Source: Trogon surrucura (lineage: Eukaryota > Chordata > Aves > Trogoniformes > Trogonidae). From it: a stretch of DNA of 64,000 nt. The notes under the pieces are model-generated. The model worked only from the letters and a program-made list of their open reading frames with translations, made no database searches and was not told where the DNA came from. The position numbers were made by a program, and so were the translations under genes. Positions 47,964-59,400 of the stretch are shown here, one piece after another. How positions within the stretch are numbered: position 1 is the stretch's first letter; each line of letters starts with the position of its first letter. The stretch covers positions 558,001 through 622,000 of the forward strand of contig CM036643.1 of assembly GCA_020746105.1 (NCBI GenBank), in the 5' to 3' direction.

Positions 47964-48104
47964 GGTGGGCGCCCACCACCGCAAACGAGGGACGGCGACT
48001 GTGGCAGCCGGCCGGCGCGGCAGCCCCTGCCCGGCAGCCAGGGGCACGGTCCGGCTCCGGCGCCTCTTTGCAGTTGCTGGCCCCTTGCTCAATCTCTCTT
48101 GGGG
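47916..48104 (-). other. TJP3 first coding exon with upstream 5' UTR or alternative N-terminus
   Basis: On the minus strand an acceptor-like TTTCGTTGCAG precedes 48104, and the frame of the TJP3 start stays open from there to MEEM at 47963, encoding a basic stretch containing AKRRRSRTVP. The stretch is either 5' UTR or an isoform-specific N-terminal extension; human TJP3 also has isoforms with extra N-terminal residues. Confidence 0.4.
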
Positions 48105-51100
48105 CTGCAACGAAACGCAGAAGCAAAGCTGAGCCACAGGGACTGCAGGGGTGCAGGGGACAGAGCTCCCCGCGGTGCCCAGGCACCCACTAAGAGCACT
48201 GGGGCTCGCAGCTGCGCAGCATCCCGGCTAACCCTGCGTGAGAGCAAGCTCCAGAACCCAGAGCTGCCTCCACATAGCGTGAAATCCCTCCCTTGGGAGG
48301 TCCATCTCCATTCCCTCGGGAGCCTGCCCACAGAACGGGAGGTTTTACGTAAGGCGAACACATCAGAACCCCTCTCCATGGATGGGACCACTCGGCCACA
48401 CCATCCTTGTGGTCCTGCTCCCCTCCATCCCCCCGAGAGCTGGCAGACCCCGGGGCACTGTTTTGGATGGTGCTTCAGTGCCCTCTGTCCCCTTTGCTTT
48501 GGGGTCCAGCACAGCAGCAGAGCCTGCAGCTCTGCCAACCCCCTCAGCAACACCAGTGCTCTGGCTTCACCTTTTGGTTTCCCTGGGTTTTCCCCAAATC
48601 CAATATTTTTTCCCTAGGATGGGTGAGCCTGACTGACAGGGTGATATCCCATCCAGGCTGAAACACTGGGGGTGGGCCCGGGGATCCCCTCCACTGGCTC
48701 CTCACTCCCCAGCGAAAACATCGGTGTGAACCTGGAGAGACGCGGGGTCCCTGCTTGGGGTGGGGGGCGGTGGATCCAGAGCCTCCCGCAACTTCCGTGG
48801 GGTGGGCCGGGAAAGAACCCTTTTGCTCAGGGAACCAAAAGGTCCAGGTGTGTGTGTGTCTGTCGCGTGTGCCAAGGAAACACCAGTGAGACCATCAAAT
48901 GATGCTCCAGAATGATGGGAATGGGGAAACTGGGGATCCCATGGGGAAGCTGGTGGGCAGCCAGCCCTGGGGCGAGCGTGGCAGTTCAGCATGGGAGTCT
49001 TCGGTGGTCGGTACCCACCCGGGCTGCACCAAAGCAGCCTGGCTGGGCACCCAAAATGAGACCCGGGTGAGGGCAGCCACAGGGAGGGGCGGTGTAATCA
49101 TTCACCCGGGCCTCAGAGACAGCCCCAGGCTGCAAGACGGTGAACGCGGAGGGCAGAGTCCGGGTTTCCACTCTGCGTCATGAGCCATCGAAACCAGCCC
49201 GAGCGCCCACCCACCACCCCTCAACACGTGGGGACACATGTGCCCAGGGGGTGGCTGGGGTTGAGCAGGACCCTGGTGTGGTGGCACCCAGTCCTGTCCT
49301 GGTGCTTCTAGGACTGGCAGTAAACAGCCAGTAAACAGCAGTGAATAGTGGGGTGGTCTCACACCAGATCAGTGAGCTGAGCTGGTGGGTCCTGTCTCAG
49401 CCACGTCACCAGTGTTGGTCACTCAGTGCTTACAGGCTCCTTGGATGCCCACGGGTCACACGGTACAAGCCACAGATCCAAGGGACCCCAATTATGGGGC
49501 AGCCAGAGCATCCCCCTCCCCGGTGCCGCAGGTGACTCCGCTGCCACCCGACGCAGTGTCTCATAGTCCCCAACCAGCTCCCACGGACATCCCATCACTG
49601 GGGCACCACGAATCGGCCACGCACCTGCATCCCGGTACCACCCATGGCTCTCCGTGGGCTGGAGGGACACAGCGTGGGGACGGCAGAAGCTCCCGTCTCA
49701 CCAGCGGGCATGGGCAGTGCCCACAGTGCCACCGAGCCCCAGACTTGTCCCCAGTGTTCCCCCAGGGAGCCGGCGTAGGGCCTGCCCTGAGCCCAAGGCC
49801 GAGGCTGGCAGCTGGAGGAGCCGGCTTGGCCGGTTTCCGAACAGAAACCAGCCTGCACCCGAAATGGCCCTGCTGGGAGAGGCAGTATCTGGGCAGAGCT
49901 GACCGTGGCCCAGCCCGACACGCCTGGCATGGGGCGCTGGCAGTATGGAGGGCCCCACACCCCCCCTTCTCCCCCACGCACCCCCCTCTGCCCCACGCGT
50001 GCACCGTGGCTGGCGTTTCCCCGGATTTTTAACACCAAATGAGGCTCGGCACAGGCAGCTCATCCCACCACAAGGTCCCTGATTCAGGGCCGTGCCTGGC
50101 TCCAGGTGACACCGCTGGCAATGCCCGCCACGGGGACAGGTGGGGGGGGTTATTTACTGGAACGTGATGCACCCTGCCCAACCCAGCTTCACTCCACAGC
50201 TTTCCCCAGCACCCATAACCCATTTCCCAACCTCCCTCCACTGACGGGGTCCTCAGTCGGGGACCCCAAAGCCTTCCCAGGATCAGCGGGGTCCCTGCTC
50301 TCAGCCAGTGCTGCAAAACCGCTCGTCCCTTGTCTGGTCCTGGCCACACAGGACCGGGTGCCTGGAGCCCCCCTGAAGCTCCTCTAACCCAACCCAACCC
50401 GCACCGCGATGGGCTGATCCTGACCCACCACTCTGGGAAAAGGGGCACTGGAAGGTCTGACCCGGCTGGGCTGGAAATCAGTAGGATGGAGGCACATTCC
50501 TCCATCCCTCGGGGACACACAGCTCTGATTTCGGGGGTCCCAGAATCCACCACCCTGCCCCGGGGTATCGCCCTTTCATCAGAGCCAGGCTCCAGGAGGA
50601 TCCCCAGGTCCTGGATCCACCCAGAGAGGGACAAAGCACGGCCGGTTCCCCAGGTGGAACCACGGCTGGGTCCCTGTCCCCAGCTGGGAAGCGGGGCCGG
50701 CAGGTGCGGGGGACAGGGTCAGGCACTCACCGAGCCTCCGATCCGACCAGGAAGGAGCTGAGCTCCCGGGCTGGTGGCACTGGTGTCACTTCTGGCTGCC
50801 TTGCGTAACCCTTTGTGGGCCAGGCGCTGCCTGCGGGAGCAAAGAGGGAAGGAAGGGGGTCCCGGAGCAGATTCCTGAGCACAGCGGGACTCACTGGGGG
50901 TTGTCCCGGTTGTCCTCCACGGTGCCCGTGGTCCACTCGCCCCCCCCGCCCCCGCTCCCCCAGCCCTGGGCAGGGACCGGCTCACAGGATGCTGGTGGTG
51001 CCCGGGGTTCTTCCACCTCAGCCCGACCCTCTCCGAGGAGGCTGGGGGGGGGCTCTGTGCCAACCCACAGACCCCCAGCCATTCCCAGCAGCCCTGCGCG
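47964..51100. other. TJP3 5' region
   Basis: Upstream of the TJP3 start. Apart from the probable exon at 47916-48104 and a candidate non-coding exon at 50731-50830, I see no gene. There is a short TG/TC simple repeat near 48847-48870. Confidence 0.5.
50731..50830 (-). other. Candidate TJP3 5' non-coding exon
   Basis: On the minus strand a CCCGCAG acceptor precedes 50830 and a CG|GTGAGT donor follows 50731, giving a clean 100-base exon between TJP3 and the CpG island. Joined to the 48104 acceptor it meets a stop in at least one frame, so a UTR role fits best. Confidence 0.35.
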
Positions 51101-53400
51101 AGGGTCCCCGGGGGGCCAAAGGGTTTTACTCAGCGCCCGAGGGGGCAGGGATGGTGACCCTGCCGATGGCCGCCGCCCCCTCTCCTCCCCTTCCCCTTCC
51201 CCCGCTGCCCCCACCTGGGGACCACCCCCACGTCATTCCTCTTGCTGCGGGGCCGTTTTCCGGAGGTGACACAAATGAGCTCCACGCCTCGGTTCTCCGT
51301 CGGGGCCGCCGCTTCCCGCCGGGGCCGGTACCGGTGCGGCGGGAGGAGGTCCCAGTCCGGCAGCGGGACCTCGCAGGGAGACCAGGTCCTCCGGAACCCG
51401 CCGGTCACCAGCCGCCAGCCCGGAGCCGGAGCCATGGAGCCGCCGCTTCTTCCCCCCGACCCCGCGGGTCAGATCCGCATCAAGCGGCTCCTTCTCGGCG
51501 AAGCCCCCCCCACCAGCCCCGAGGGGAGACCGGAGCAGCTCCCGGCCGCCGCCCCCCGGCCGCTGTGGGGCTACCGGCTGCCCTCCCGAGCGGGGACGCG
51601 GCCGGGAGCCCCTCGGGCGGGGGAACGGGGACGCCGCCGAACAGCTTCATTAGCACCGAGGCTGCACCGAGGGCTGGGCGGTACCGCCGAGCCGGTTTCC
51701 CGGCTGGGGCTGCCTCTGCCCGGGACGTGTCTGCCGCCCCGGGGCCGGGGACCGGGGCACGCTGGAGTGAAGGGACCAGTCTGGGAGAACCGGCGAGGCC
51801 GGCCCGGCCTGACCCGCGCCCCGGGGCCGCTAGATGGTGCCACGGGCCGGGCTCGCCGCGGCACCGGGAGGAGCCCGGGGGTCGGGAGCACTGAGCGGGG
51901 CCGGTGGGCCGGCCCCGGGGTCTCTCGGTGCCCGGCAGCGAGGCAGCCCCGGCCCGACGGATCTGCGGCTGCCGAGGGGACTCGCCGAGGGGCCAGGCGA
52001 CGAGACACCGGGCAGGCTCCCGGCCCCGCGGGGGCCAGAGCGGGGGCATCGGCGCCTCCGCCGCACCGTGCCCGGCACAAAGCCGCAATCGCGGCCGGGG
52101 GCCGGCAGGACCGGGGTCCCGGCACAGCCCGGCTGCCCCTCCACGGCCCCGGCGCGGCCCCGCCCCCGCTGCCATGGCGACGGCAGACCCCGCCCCCTCC
52201 GCCGCCGTAGCGCCGCGACTCTATGGTGCCTCCCGCCGGCTAGAGGGGACACGGGGGTCGTGCGGTGGCCGCGGCGTTCCTCCGCGCCGCGCTCCGGTGC
52301 GCGAGGCCCCGTCCCTCCCCCGTGCCTTTGGCCGGGGGCGGCCCCGCTCCCGCAGCCCGACGGCGACCCCGAGCCCCCGCGTCCCGATTAACTCGAGCGG
52401 AAAGGGACAGCTCTCCTTCCCGTGCTGGCCGCGGCCCCTTCCGGCTTGCGGCGTTGGGGCGTGTCTAGCCGCGGCGCCGCCCGCGCTCTATGGTCCCCGC
52501 CGTTCCCAGTCTCCTCAGCGGCGGCGGCTGGAGCCGGGACGAGCGCGGCGGCAGCGGCGGGCGGGGGCCTGTCCTGCCCCGGGCCTGCCCTGCCCGCGGC
52601 CTTCGCTGCGGCCATGGAGCTGGAGGTGCCCGAGGAGGCGGAGGGCTCGGCCGTGGCCGGTGCCGGTGCCATCACCCCGGAGGCCGGCGTGGGGGGTCTG
52701 GACGCGGCAGGAGGTAACGCGCTGCGGGCACCGGGCGGCCGCCCCCCTCGGCCGGGCTCCCCGGCGCGTTCCCTGCGCGTCGCCGTCCTCCCGAGGAGCC
52801 GCTCCCGGCGGGGCCCCCGGAGCGTGTGTCCCCCCTCGGGCCCGCAGTGGTTTGGACCAGCCGCCCCCCTCCCGGCGCGGAAGAGGGGGGGGGGGGGTAC
52901 CCGAGTGGTACCTCCCGGCCGGGCCCCCCCCACGTTGTGTGGATCGATCCGGCGCGGCCCCGCCACCCCCGGGGCACGGCGTGGTCCCGTCCGGTTGCCG
53001 CTCGCCCTCCCTCCGCGGGGCCTCTCAATGGTTCCGCCCGCCGGGACAGCCCCCGGTTACCGGGCGGGGGCCCGGTTGCCTCGTTTAGCCCGGCCGTTGC
53101 CCCGTTTAGCCCGGCCCGGGCCGGTGCTGCCCGGGGAAGGGGCGCTGTGACCCCCCGCGGGGCACGGCCCGGCCTGCCCGCCCCCGGGGCTGCTCCCGGC
53201 CGGTCCCGGGCGGGCTGTGGCAGCTCCCGGTCTCCCCGGGCCGTGCTCCCCCCTCGGCAGGGCCGGGCCTGGGCCTCTCCCCATCCCTTGGGCGGGCGGA
53301 GGGTCCGGCCCGGCTCGGGGGTGGTGGGGTTGGATCGGCCCTGGCCAGAGAGCAGCGCTGGCGAAGGGTTTTTGGGTTGCTTTGGGGTTGTTTTGGGGTT
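51100..53400. promoter_or_regulatory. CpG island covering PIP5K1C exon 1
   Basis: More than 2 kb of very CpG-dense DNA with GC boxes, centred on the PIP5K1C first exon. It may also drive TJP3 in the opposite direction. Long open frames in both strands here are expected from the lack of A/T-containing stop codons. Confidence 0.75.
52614..52713 (+). CDS. PIP5K1C: PIP5K1C exon 1 (phosphatidylinositol-4-phosphate 5-kinase type 1 gamma), N-terminal part only
   Basis: The kinase makes PI(4,5)P2 at focal adhesions and synapses. Only the first coding exon is in the window: MELEVPEEAEG followed by an Ala/Gly-rich stretch, closely matching the human start MELEVPDEAE. The start has a strong Kozak (GCGGCCATGG). 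The exon ends in phase 1 at 52713 before GTAACG, an acceptable but less common donor. The kinase core is encoded beyond the right edge of the window. Position next to TJP3 matches human 19p13.3. Confidence 0.88.
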
Positions 53401-56400
53401 CCCTGGCCGGCAGGGTCGGGCGTGCGGGGCACCTGCCTTTGCCTTGGCTGCCGAATGATTTGTGGTTCGTTAACGGCCGCCAAATCGCCGGCTCCGTCCC
53501 GCGTGTGGTGGCGTCGTCGGGTTGACGCATCCCTCGGTGGGCCTGACGTGAAGCTCCCCAGCACCTGCCTGAGCCCCAGGTTTATATGGAGGCGGACGAG
53601 GTTTGATCGCGTTAACAGCAGCGATGTCTTCAGGCCTTTAGATGAGGATCATTAGATCTTCTCAAAACCCAACAAGTTACTGCAGAAGGTGAGGTTATTC
53701 CCTAGGTGTCACCTGCTGCCTTAGGGGGGCTGGACGCGACACAGAATTTTTGGCCGGGTGCTGAGATCGATGGGCTTCCAGCTTGTGAGGGAGTGAAAAA
53801 GAGAAAAAGTTAAAATCTTGTTTATCCTCCTGGTTCCTCCGTCCTTTTTCTGGTTTTTAGGGAGGGTTGTTGCTCAGGATGAGACGAGACATCTGTGGAG
53901 ACACTTGCTTAAGAGGAGTTTAAGCAGGGAGTGTGTGTTTGCCTTCCCTTCTCATGTAAATCTGAATTTACAAACCTGCAGGCTGTCTTACCTTACGCTG
54001 ATAGTAAAAAAAAAAAAAGAGATGAAACGGAGCCAGTAATCTCACCGATGCTTTGATTTTTTTTTTCCGAGTCAAGTTGCTTACTCCTCACTTGGGTTGC
54101 ATCCAAATCGTGTCACTCGGCCTCAGCCACGCTTGCAACTGGAGCTCCCAGGGGGGCTGAGGACAACCTGTACGACAGGTAACGAGTGTTTTCTGGAAGA
54201 GAACAAAACCTGGGGGGACCAGAGGTGGCTCTTGGGGGGCTGTGCACGAGTGGCTACGCCCGCACGTGGACTTGTGGCCCACCTGAACCGGTGCTTCGTG
54301 CTGCTCACCTTAACACTCCTGCCATCGGTGAAGGATTAGCAGCGCAGCCAAAGTCCCCTCGGAGAGCGAGCGTGGCTGCGTGCTGTGCTCTAAAACGGGC
54401 GCAGCGGGATTAATGCAGAGTGTGGCTCACGGTGGCGAAGATCTTCCCCCAAGAGGGGAGCCGGTTAGTTGGGTACAGGAGTACAAGTGGATGGGGGGGA
54501 GAGGCTGAAAGTCTGGGAAACTGTCCCACTAGGTTGAGTTAAGGCACAGGGTGTCCTCCGAAGGGAGCTGCTGGAAATCTCATGATACGCTTGGAGGGAG
54601 AAAAATCTCGTTTAGTGCCAGCGGCGTGAACACGCAGGCCCGGTTCGCCCCTTGCTGAGAAGCCGGCGTTGAGGTTTGGGAAAGTTTTGTGAGAACTGCG
54701 GTTGCGAAAGGGAGTTTCAAACTCTGGCGGGGGTAAACAGCTGCCGTGGCTCCTCCCCGAATCTCCACCCTCTACCTTGGTGCAGCCTGGAGATAGAGAG
54801 TCTGGAAACCTCCTTTTATCCAAGAGGGCGCAAGTTATTGGACAGCTGGTGGTGCAGAGCTGGTCTCCTCCATCTCCCCGCAGACGTGGAAATTCTCAGC
54901 CTGACGGGGAAGTAAAGTTGATGCTCGATTTATTTCCATTTTGCGCATCTCCTATTACGTCGGTCACGGTCTGCCCGTCGTTGACGGCTTAGAGCCTGGG
55001 CAGGAGCCTCCACCGTGTTCTTCAGGGTTGAAATCCCTCTGCTTTAGGGAGCTGAAGTGATTTAACGAGTGTTTATGCTCTTGTTCAACAGTTGTCTCCC
55101 TGTACTCAGAGATGGAGATAGCAAAGAGGAGATCCCAGCCCCGGCCGGCGGTGCCGAGCGCGCTGGGTGCTGGTGGCACCTGTAAGGCCACCTGCAAAGC
55201 CCCTTCGAGAGCACTGATTGCGACACACGAAGGGTGACGTTGCAGCCCTTCTTCTCTTTGCGATGATAACTTTGAAGTGACTTTTGAAGGGTTGCTGGAA
55301 GCAGTTGGTTTTTTGGTTTTTTTTTTCCCCGCGAGCAGATTAGAGATAAGAGAATCCCACCCTGTGGGGCACAAGCAGTTCAATCCATGCCAACGTGATG
55401 GAGAGGGGAGAAATTGGAGAGAGCTTATCAGCTTGAGGAAAAAAATGAAATGTAAACATCATTCCCAGCATGATTATGGTTCACAGCTTAGTTGGATGTC
55501 ACATGGCTCTTTCCCGTGAAATGGTGCGAGCGAGGATGATTACAGAGGGAGTCAGCGAGGCAAAAACAGGCAGAAAAACACCCCGTGCCTTGAACTTTTC
55601 GAGACCCTGCAGTTACTTCACAGTCAATAAGTCACAGCTCAGCTGCAGGCAAGGAGGAAGGCAATGAAAATAGAATTCAGGCTGCTTTGGCAAATTAATT
55701 GTCCAAACGAGTCGGCCGGAAACAAATAGGGGAAACTGGGATTATGTGGCCTGGGAGCTGTGCGGCAGGGATCGGGGCAGGATGCTGAGCCCGCCGGTAT
55801 CGGTGTCAGGACAGGCTGGAGAGTGAATCCCCGGGAACCCAGGACGAAGAATGATTAATCTGCTTTTCATTAACTAGCGTTTGGCATTGACCTGTATATA
55901 ATAGCCCGTTGCACCGCGCCTGGATCGGCGGCTGGCAGAGCTGCCGTCGCCATGTCCTACTTGGGGAGCTCGCTGGGCCTCTCCAGAAGGGCTCCTCGGG
56001 GAACGACCTGAGTGGATTTAGTATGAGCAGCGCATAATTTGGGAACGATTATTGAAGCGATTCGCTGACATGGCCATTATGGGCTCTTGCCAGATGCACA
56101 ATCTTATTAAATGTGATTTTCCCATATAAGGTGGCAGCAGCCTGAAAAACAGCAGCAGGAATTCCAGCGCTCGCTTCCTCCACGGGTGCGTTTCAATCGA
56201 GTCCAGAAATAGGTTTGCCACGGCTGCGCGATACCCTGACGAAGGCTCTCGGCGCACGCTGCTCGCATCTTTGTCGCATTTGATTATTCCCGTCCATCTT
56301 TTCGGGGCTGCCGAGCGTATTCCCGTAGACCAGGATTAATCCACAGAGGCTCGGCAGGTGCCTCGCTCCCGACGGGGATGCGGTACCCCCGTGCTCTCTG

Positions 56401-59400
56401 GGATCTTACTGGCATGAGATCAGTTCCCATCTGTGCAGGTGGGAGCTGCAGGCCTGACGTGGGTATCATTAACCTTCTGTGCTGCGCTGGAGAGTGTCAG
56501 GAGTGGGGTTGGAGAGGGAAATGTTTGCTCGCTCCCAGCACGAGGAGGGTTTGGCCGTGTTTAGGTGGGAGCTGGTTTGCACATTCCTACCAGCAGCCCA
56601 GGGCCGGAGCTGCCGGTCCGGTTGCTCAGGGGAGATGCTCCCTCTCACAGCGTGGCTGCAGGAAAGTGGGAGCCGAAGCGGGTCCCACCCTCTCCAAGGG
56701 GTCTGATCCCGTGGGTGCGTGCACCCTGATCTGCCCCGGAGCCTGCGGTGCTGGCTGGAGCAGCCGCTCTTGGAGCGAGCTGCTGGTTTTGAGGCGTCCT
56801 CTCTAGATCCTGGAAAGTCGGAAGCAGAGGCTTTGGCACCTCCTTTTCTCAAAGGTATAGAGGGACAACTCTATATTTGAACTCATAGATAGCAGCAGAA
56901 TAGTAAAAGGCCTACGTGGGGGTTTTAATTTCCTATTTAGTCTTGCCGGATCTCCTTTAAATTTAATTTAATAACCCAGCTGACAGCGTTACTTTCCTTC
57001 AGGTAGCTCCCAAGCTGTCACCTTCTAGGCCTACAAGCTGGGTCACCTTGTGAACATGCCCAAGAAGAGAATTTCTCAGCCACGTCGCACTGGACGTCTG
57101 TGATCACACCTGTGGGGCTGGGCAGAGGTTATTTTTAAAGCAGTGTGCAGGTGCAGAGCCCTGGTTGGTTGGTGTGCGTTCCCAGTGAGTAGCTTCTCCC
57201 AGGGCAAACACCTCTGGGTGGTGTTTTGCCGTTTCTAAATCCATCCACGGCTGGTGGAGAAACTCAGAAGAGCGAAATCCTGTCATTCTCTGGCTGCACG
57301 CGTCGCGCTGAGCCCCCTGAGCCCCATCACACTCATCCCTTGCACCGCGTGAACGTGCTCACGGCAACGAAACCGTAGCAGAAAGGTAAATCAAGGCTGG
57401 AAACAAAGGGCTGTTTGACGCTGCAATAAGAAAAAAAAAAAAAAGGCACGAGAAAGAAGAGGGTCACTTAAAAATAACCCACCGAAAACCAAACCGGTGG
57501 CCTGTGCGAAGGGAATTTCGTCCTGTATCTTACCAGAGCTGACCTGTTAGGCAGAGCAGCCCGGTGTTGCTTGCCGACCCACCCGGGGAGCCGCGTGCCA
57601 AAAGGAAAAGCGTTCCCAGGCTCTCCACCTCGAGGCTCTCCGGGTGACTGGCCAGGGCCGAGCCCCTGGGAGGGGAGCCTGGCCTCTCCGAGCGGCCCTA
57701 CAAGAGCCAAGGACAATAAGGTAACGTTGGGGTTTTTCCTTCTTTAGGTAGGGTCTTAGAAATGCTCTGTTCCTAAGCAACCTGGCACTTGTTTGTTTGA
57801 CTTTTTCAGCGCTGCCAGTAGCTGAGTTAACCTCAGGACTTTCTGGCAAACGTTTGGTGTCATTAAAAAGTGAAGAGCAACCGGAGCGGCTTTTTTTTTG
57901 TCGCTTTGTCTCTTCTCACCCACATCTTTAAGCAGAAAATGCCGTCAACCCCCAATTAAGCGTCGTCTTCTTCCATCATGTGTTCTTGTGGCTTCCCCAG
58001 CTTACGTGTGGGTTTTTACACTGGCTTGTGGTGAATAACCCGGGCTGAGTCAGAGAACGCGCTGCGCTGGTGAGGAAATCTGGAGGCTTCCACGTGTTTG
58101 GTTGCCCCGGTGTTCACAGCCCCGTCCGATGCCGCTGGTCACTGCTCGCTGTGACTTGTTTCATCGTCTCCGGGGAGAGGCTACGAGTTTTTCACCGTAC
58201 AGATTAGCCCCTTCGCTTCTCTTCTAGCTTGCTTTGGATATGGCTAAACCGCCGTTCTTCCCTAATTCTGTTGGAAAAATACAAGCGCGTACAACTAGAG
58301 AGTTGGCACGTAATGCGAAGGGTTCTCTTAAATATTTACTGCCACGCCGAAACAGACTGGAATAATTGATATCTGAAGAATGGCAGCGCTGTTTTAGAGC
58401 ATGGAGATCGCGTATTCTGTAAATCTCTGGCATGTGACTGTTGGAAGAGCTGTCCCTCTGGGTAATTGCAGGGCTTTGCAGCCGTTGGCTTCGGAGCTGC
58501 CGAGAACGAGCCTCACAATGTCCAATCACTGCCTGCACGGTTCGCATTCAGCGCGAGGAGCATGAAACGCTTTTGCAGACTCATCGAGGGGGCACAGTCC
58601 TCATCTCCTGTGCAATTAGCAGAATCTGCATGTTCTCTTTGCAGAAATTGCTGTTGGAGAGGGTGGGAAAGGCTTCCTGGGAGAAGAGAGACAAGTTGGA
58701 AACCAGCTGTTTGCTTCCCTTGCCGCTGCAGACCCATGAGTGGGGTTTGGAGACGGAGGTCCCAGGGTCCGGCAGGGAGCCCGGACCTGCTCCCGCTGCA
58801 CGAGGCGCTCGTTGATCCGACAAAGGAATCCGGGTCGCGGCCGGAGTTTGTCACAAGACCGACCTGGGCAGATAGACGCCGCCGCTTCGGAAAGAGCCTG
58901 GAGATTAGTTGGGCATGGGAACGCCACATGCAACAAGCTCGTGGCTTTGTTCTGTGTGAAATCGCTCGATCTCCTGAACTCGGAGGAATTAAGGGATTAC
59001 AGGACGAGGGCAGTTTTGCCTTGTTTTCGGTCTTTCAGACGTAGCAGCGCGCTGTCGGGACGGTACCGTTGGTGACGTGGGCTGGTGGGGAGCTTGGTAC
59101 CGCTCAGACTCCAAGTAGCTCAAACCCTGCTTTTCACGGCGCTGCTTAACGTTAAATCTCTCCCGGTCACGCAGGCGAATCGTGTTTAATTCAGCTTCTG
59201 CCTTGTGCTCCAGCTTCCGCTGCTGCGTTCTGGATGTGCAGGGGTCCCGCTGGTGCCTGTGGTCGCCGTCGCTGAGCGATGCTCTTGCGTGAGGCTTGGT
59301 GGCTCTTGCAAAATTAGTTCTCCGTGCTCACATAGCCAGAGTAGTTAATAACTCTTCATTTAAACACATCAGCACTTTCTCTGATGAAGCTCTGTCAAAC

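Noticed and set aside
51242-53150. Several frames of 180-394 codons on both strands
   Set aside because: They sit in a CpG island where stop codons are rare. Overlapping long frames in many phases at once show that the length is not meaningful; only the PIP5K1C exon is supported.
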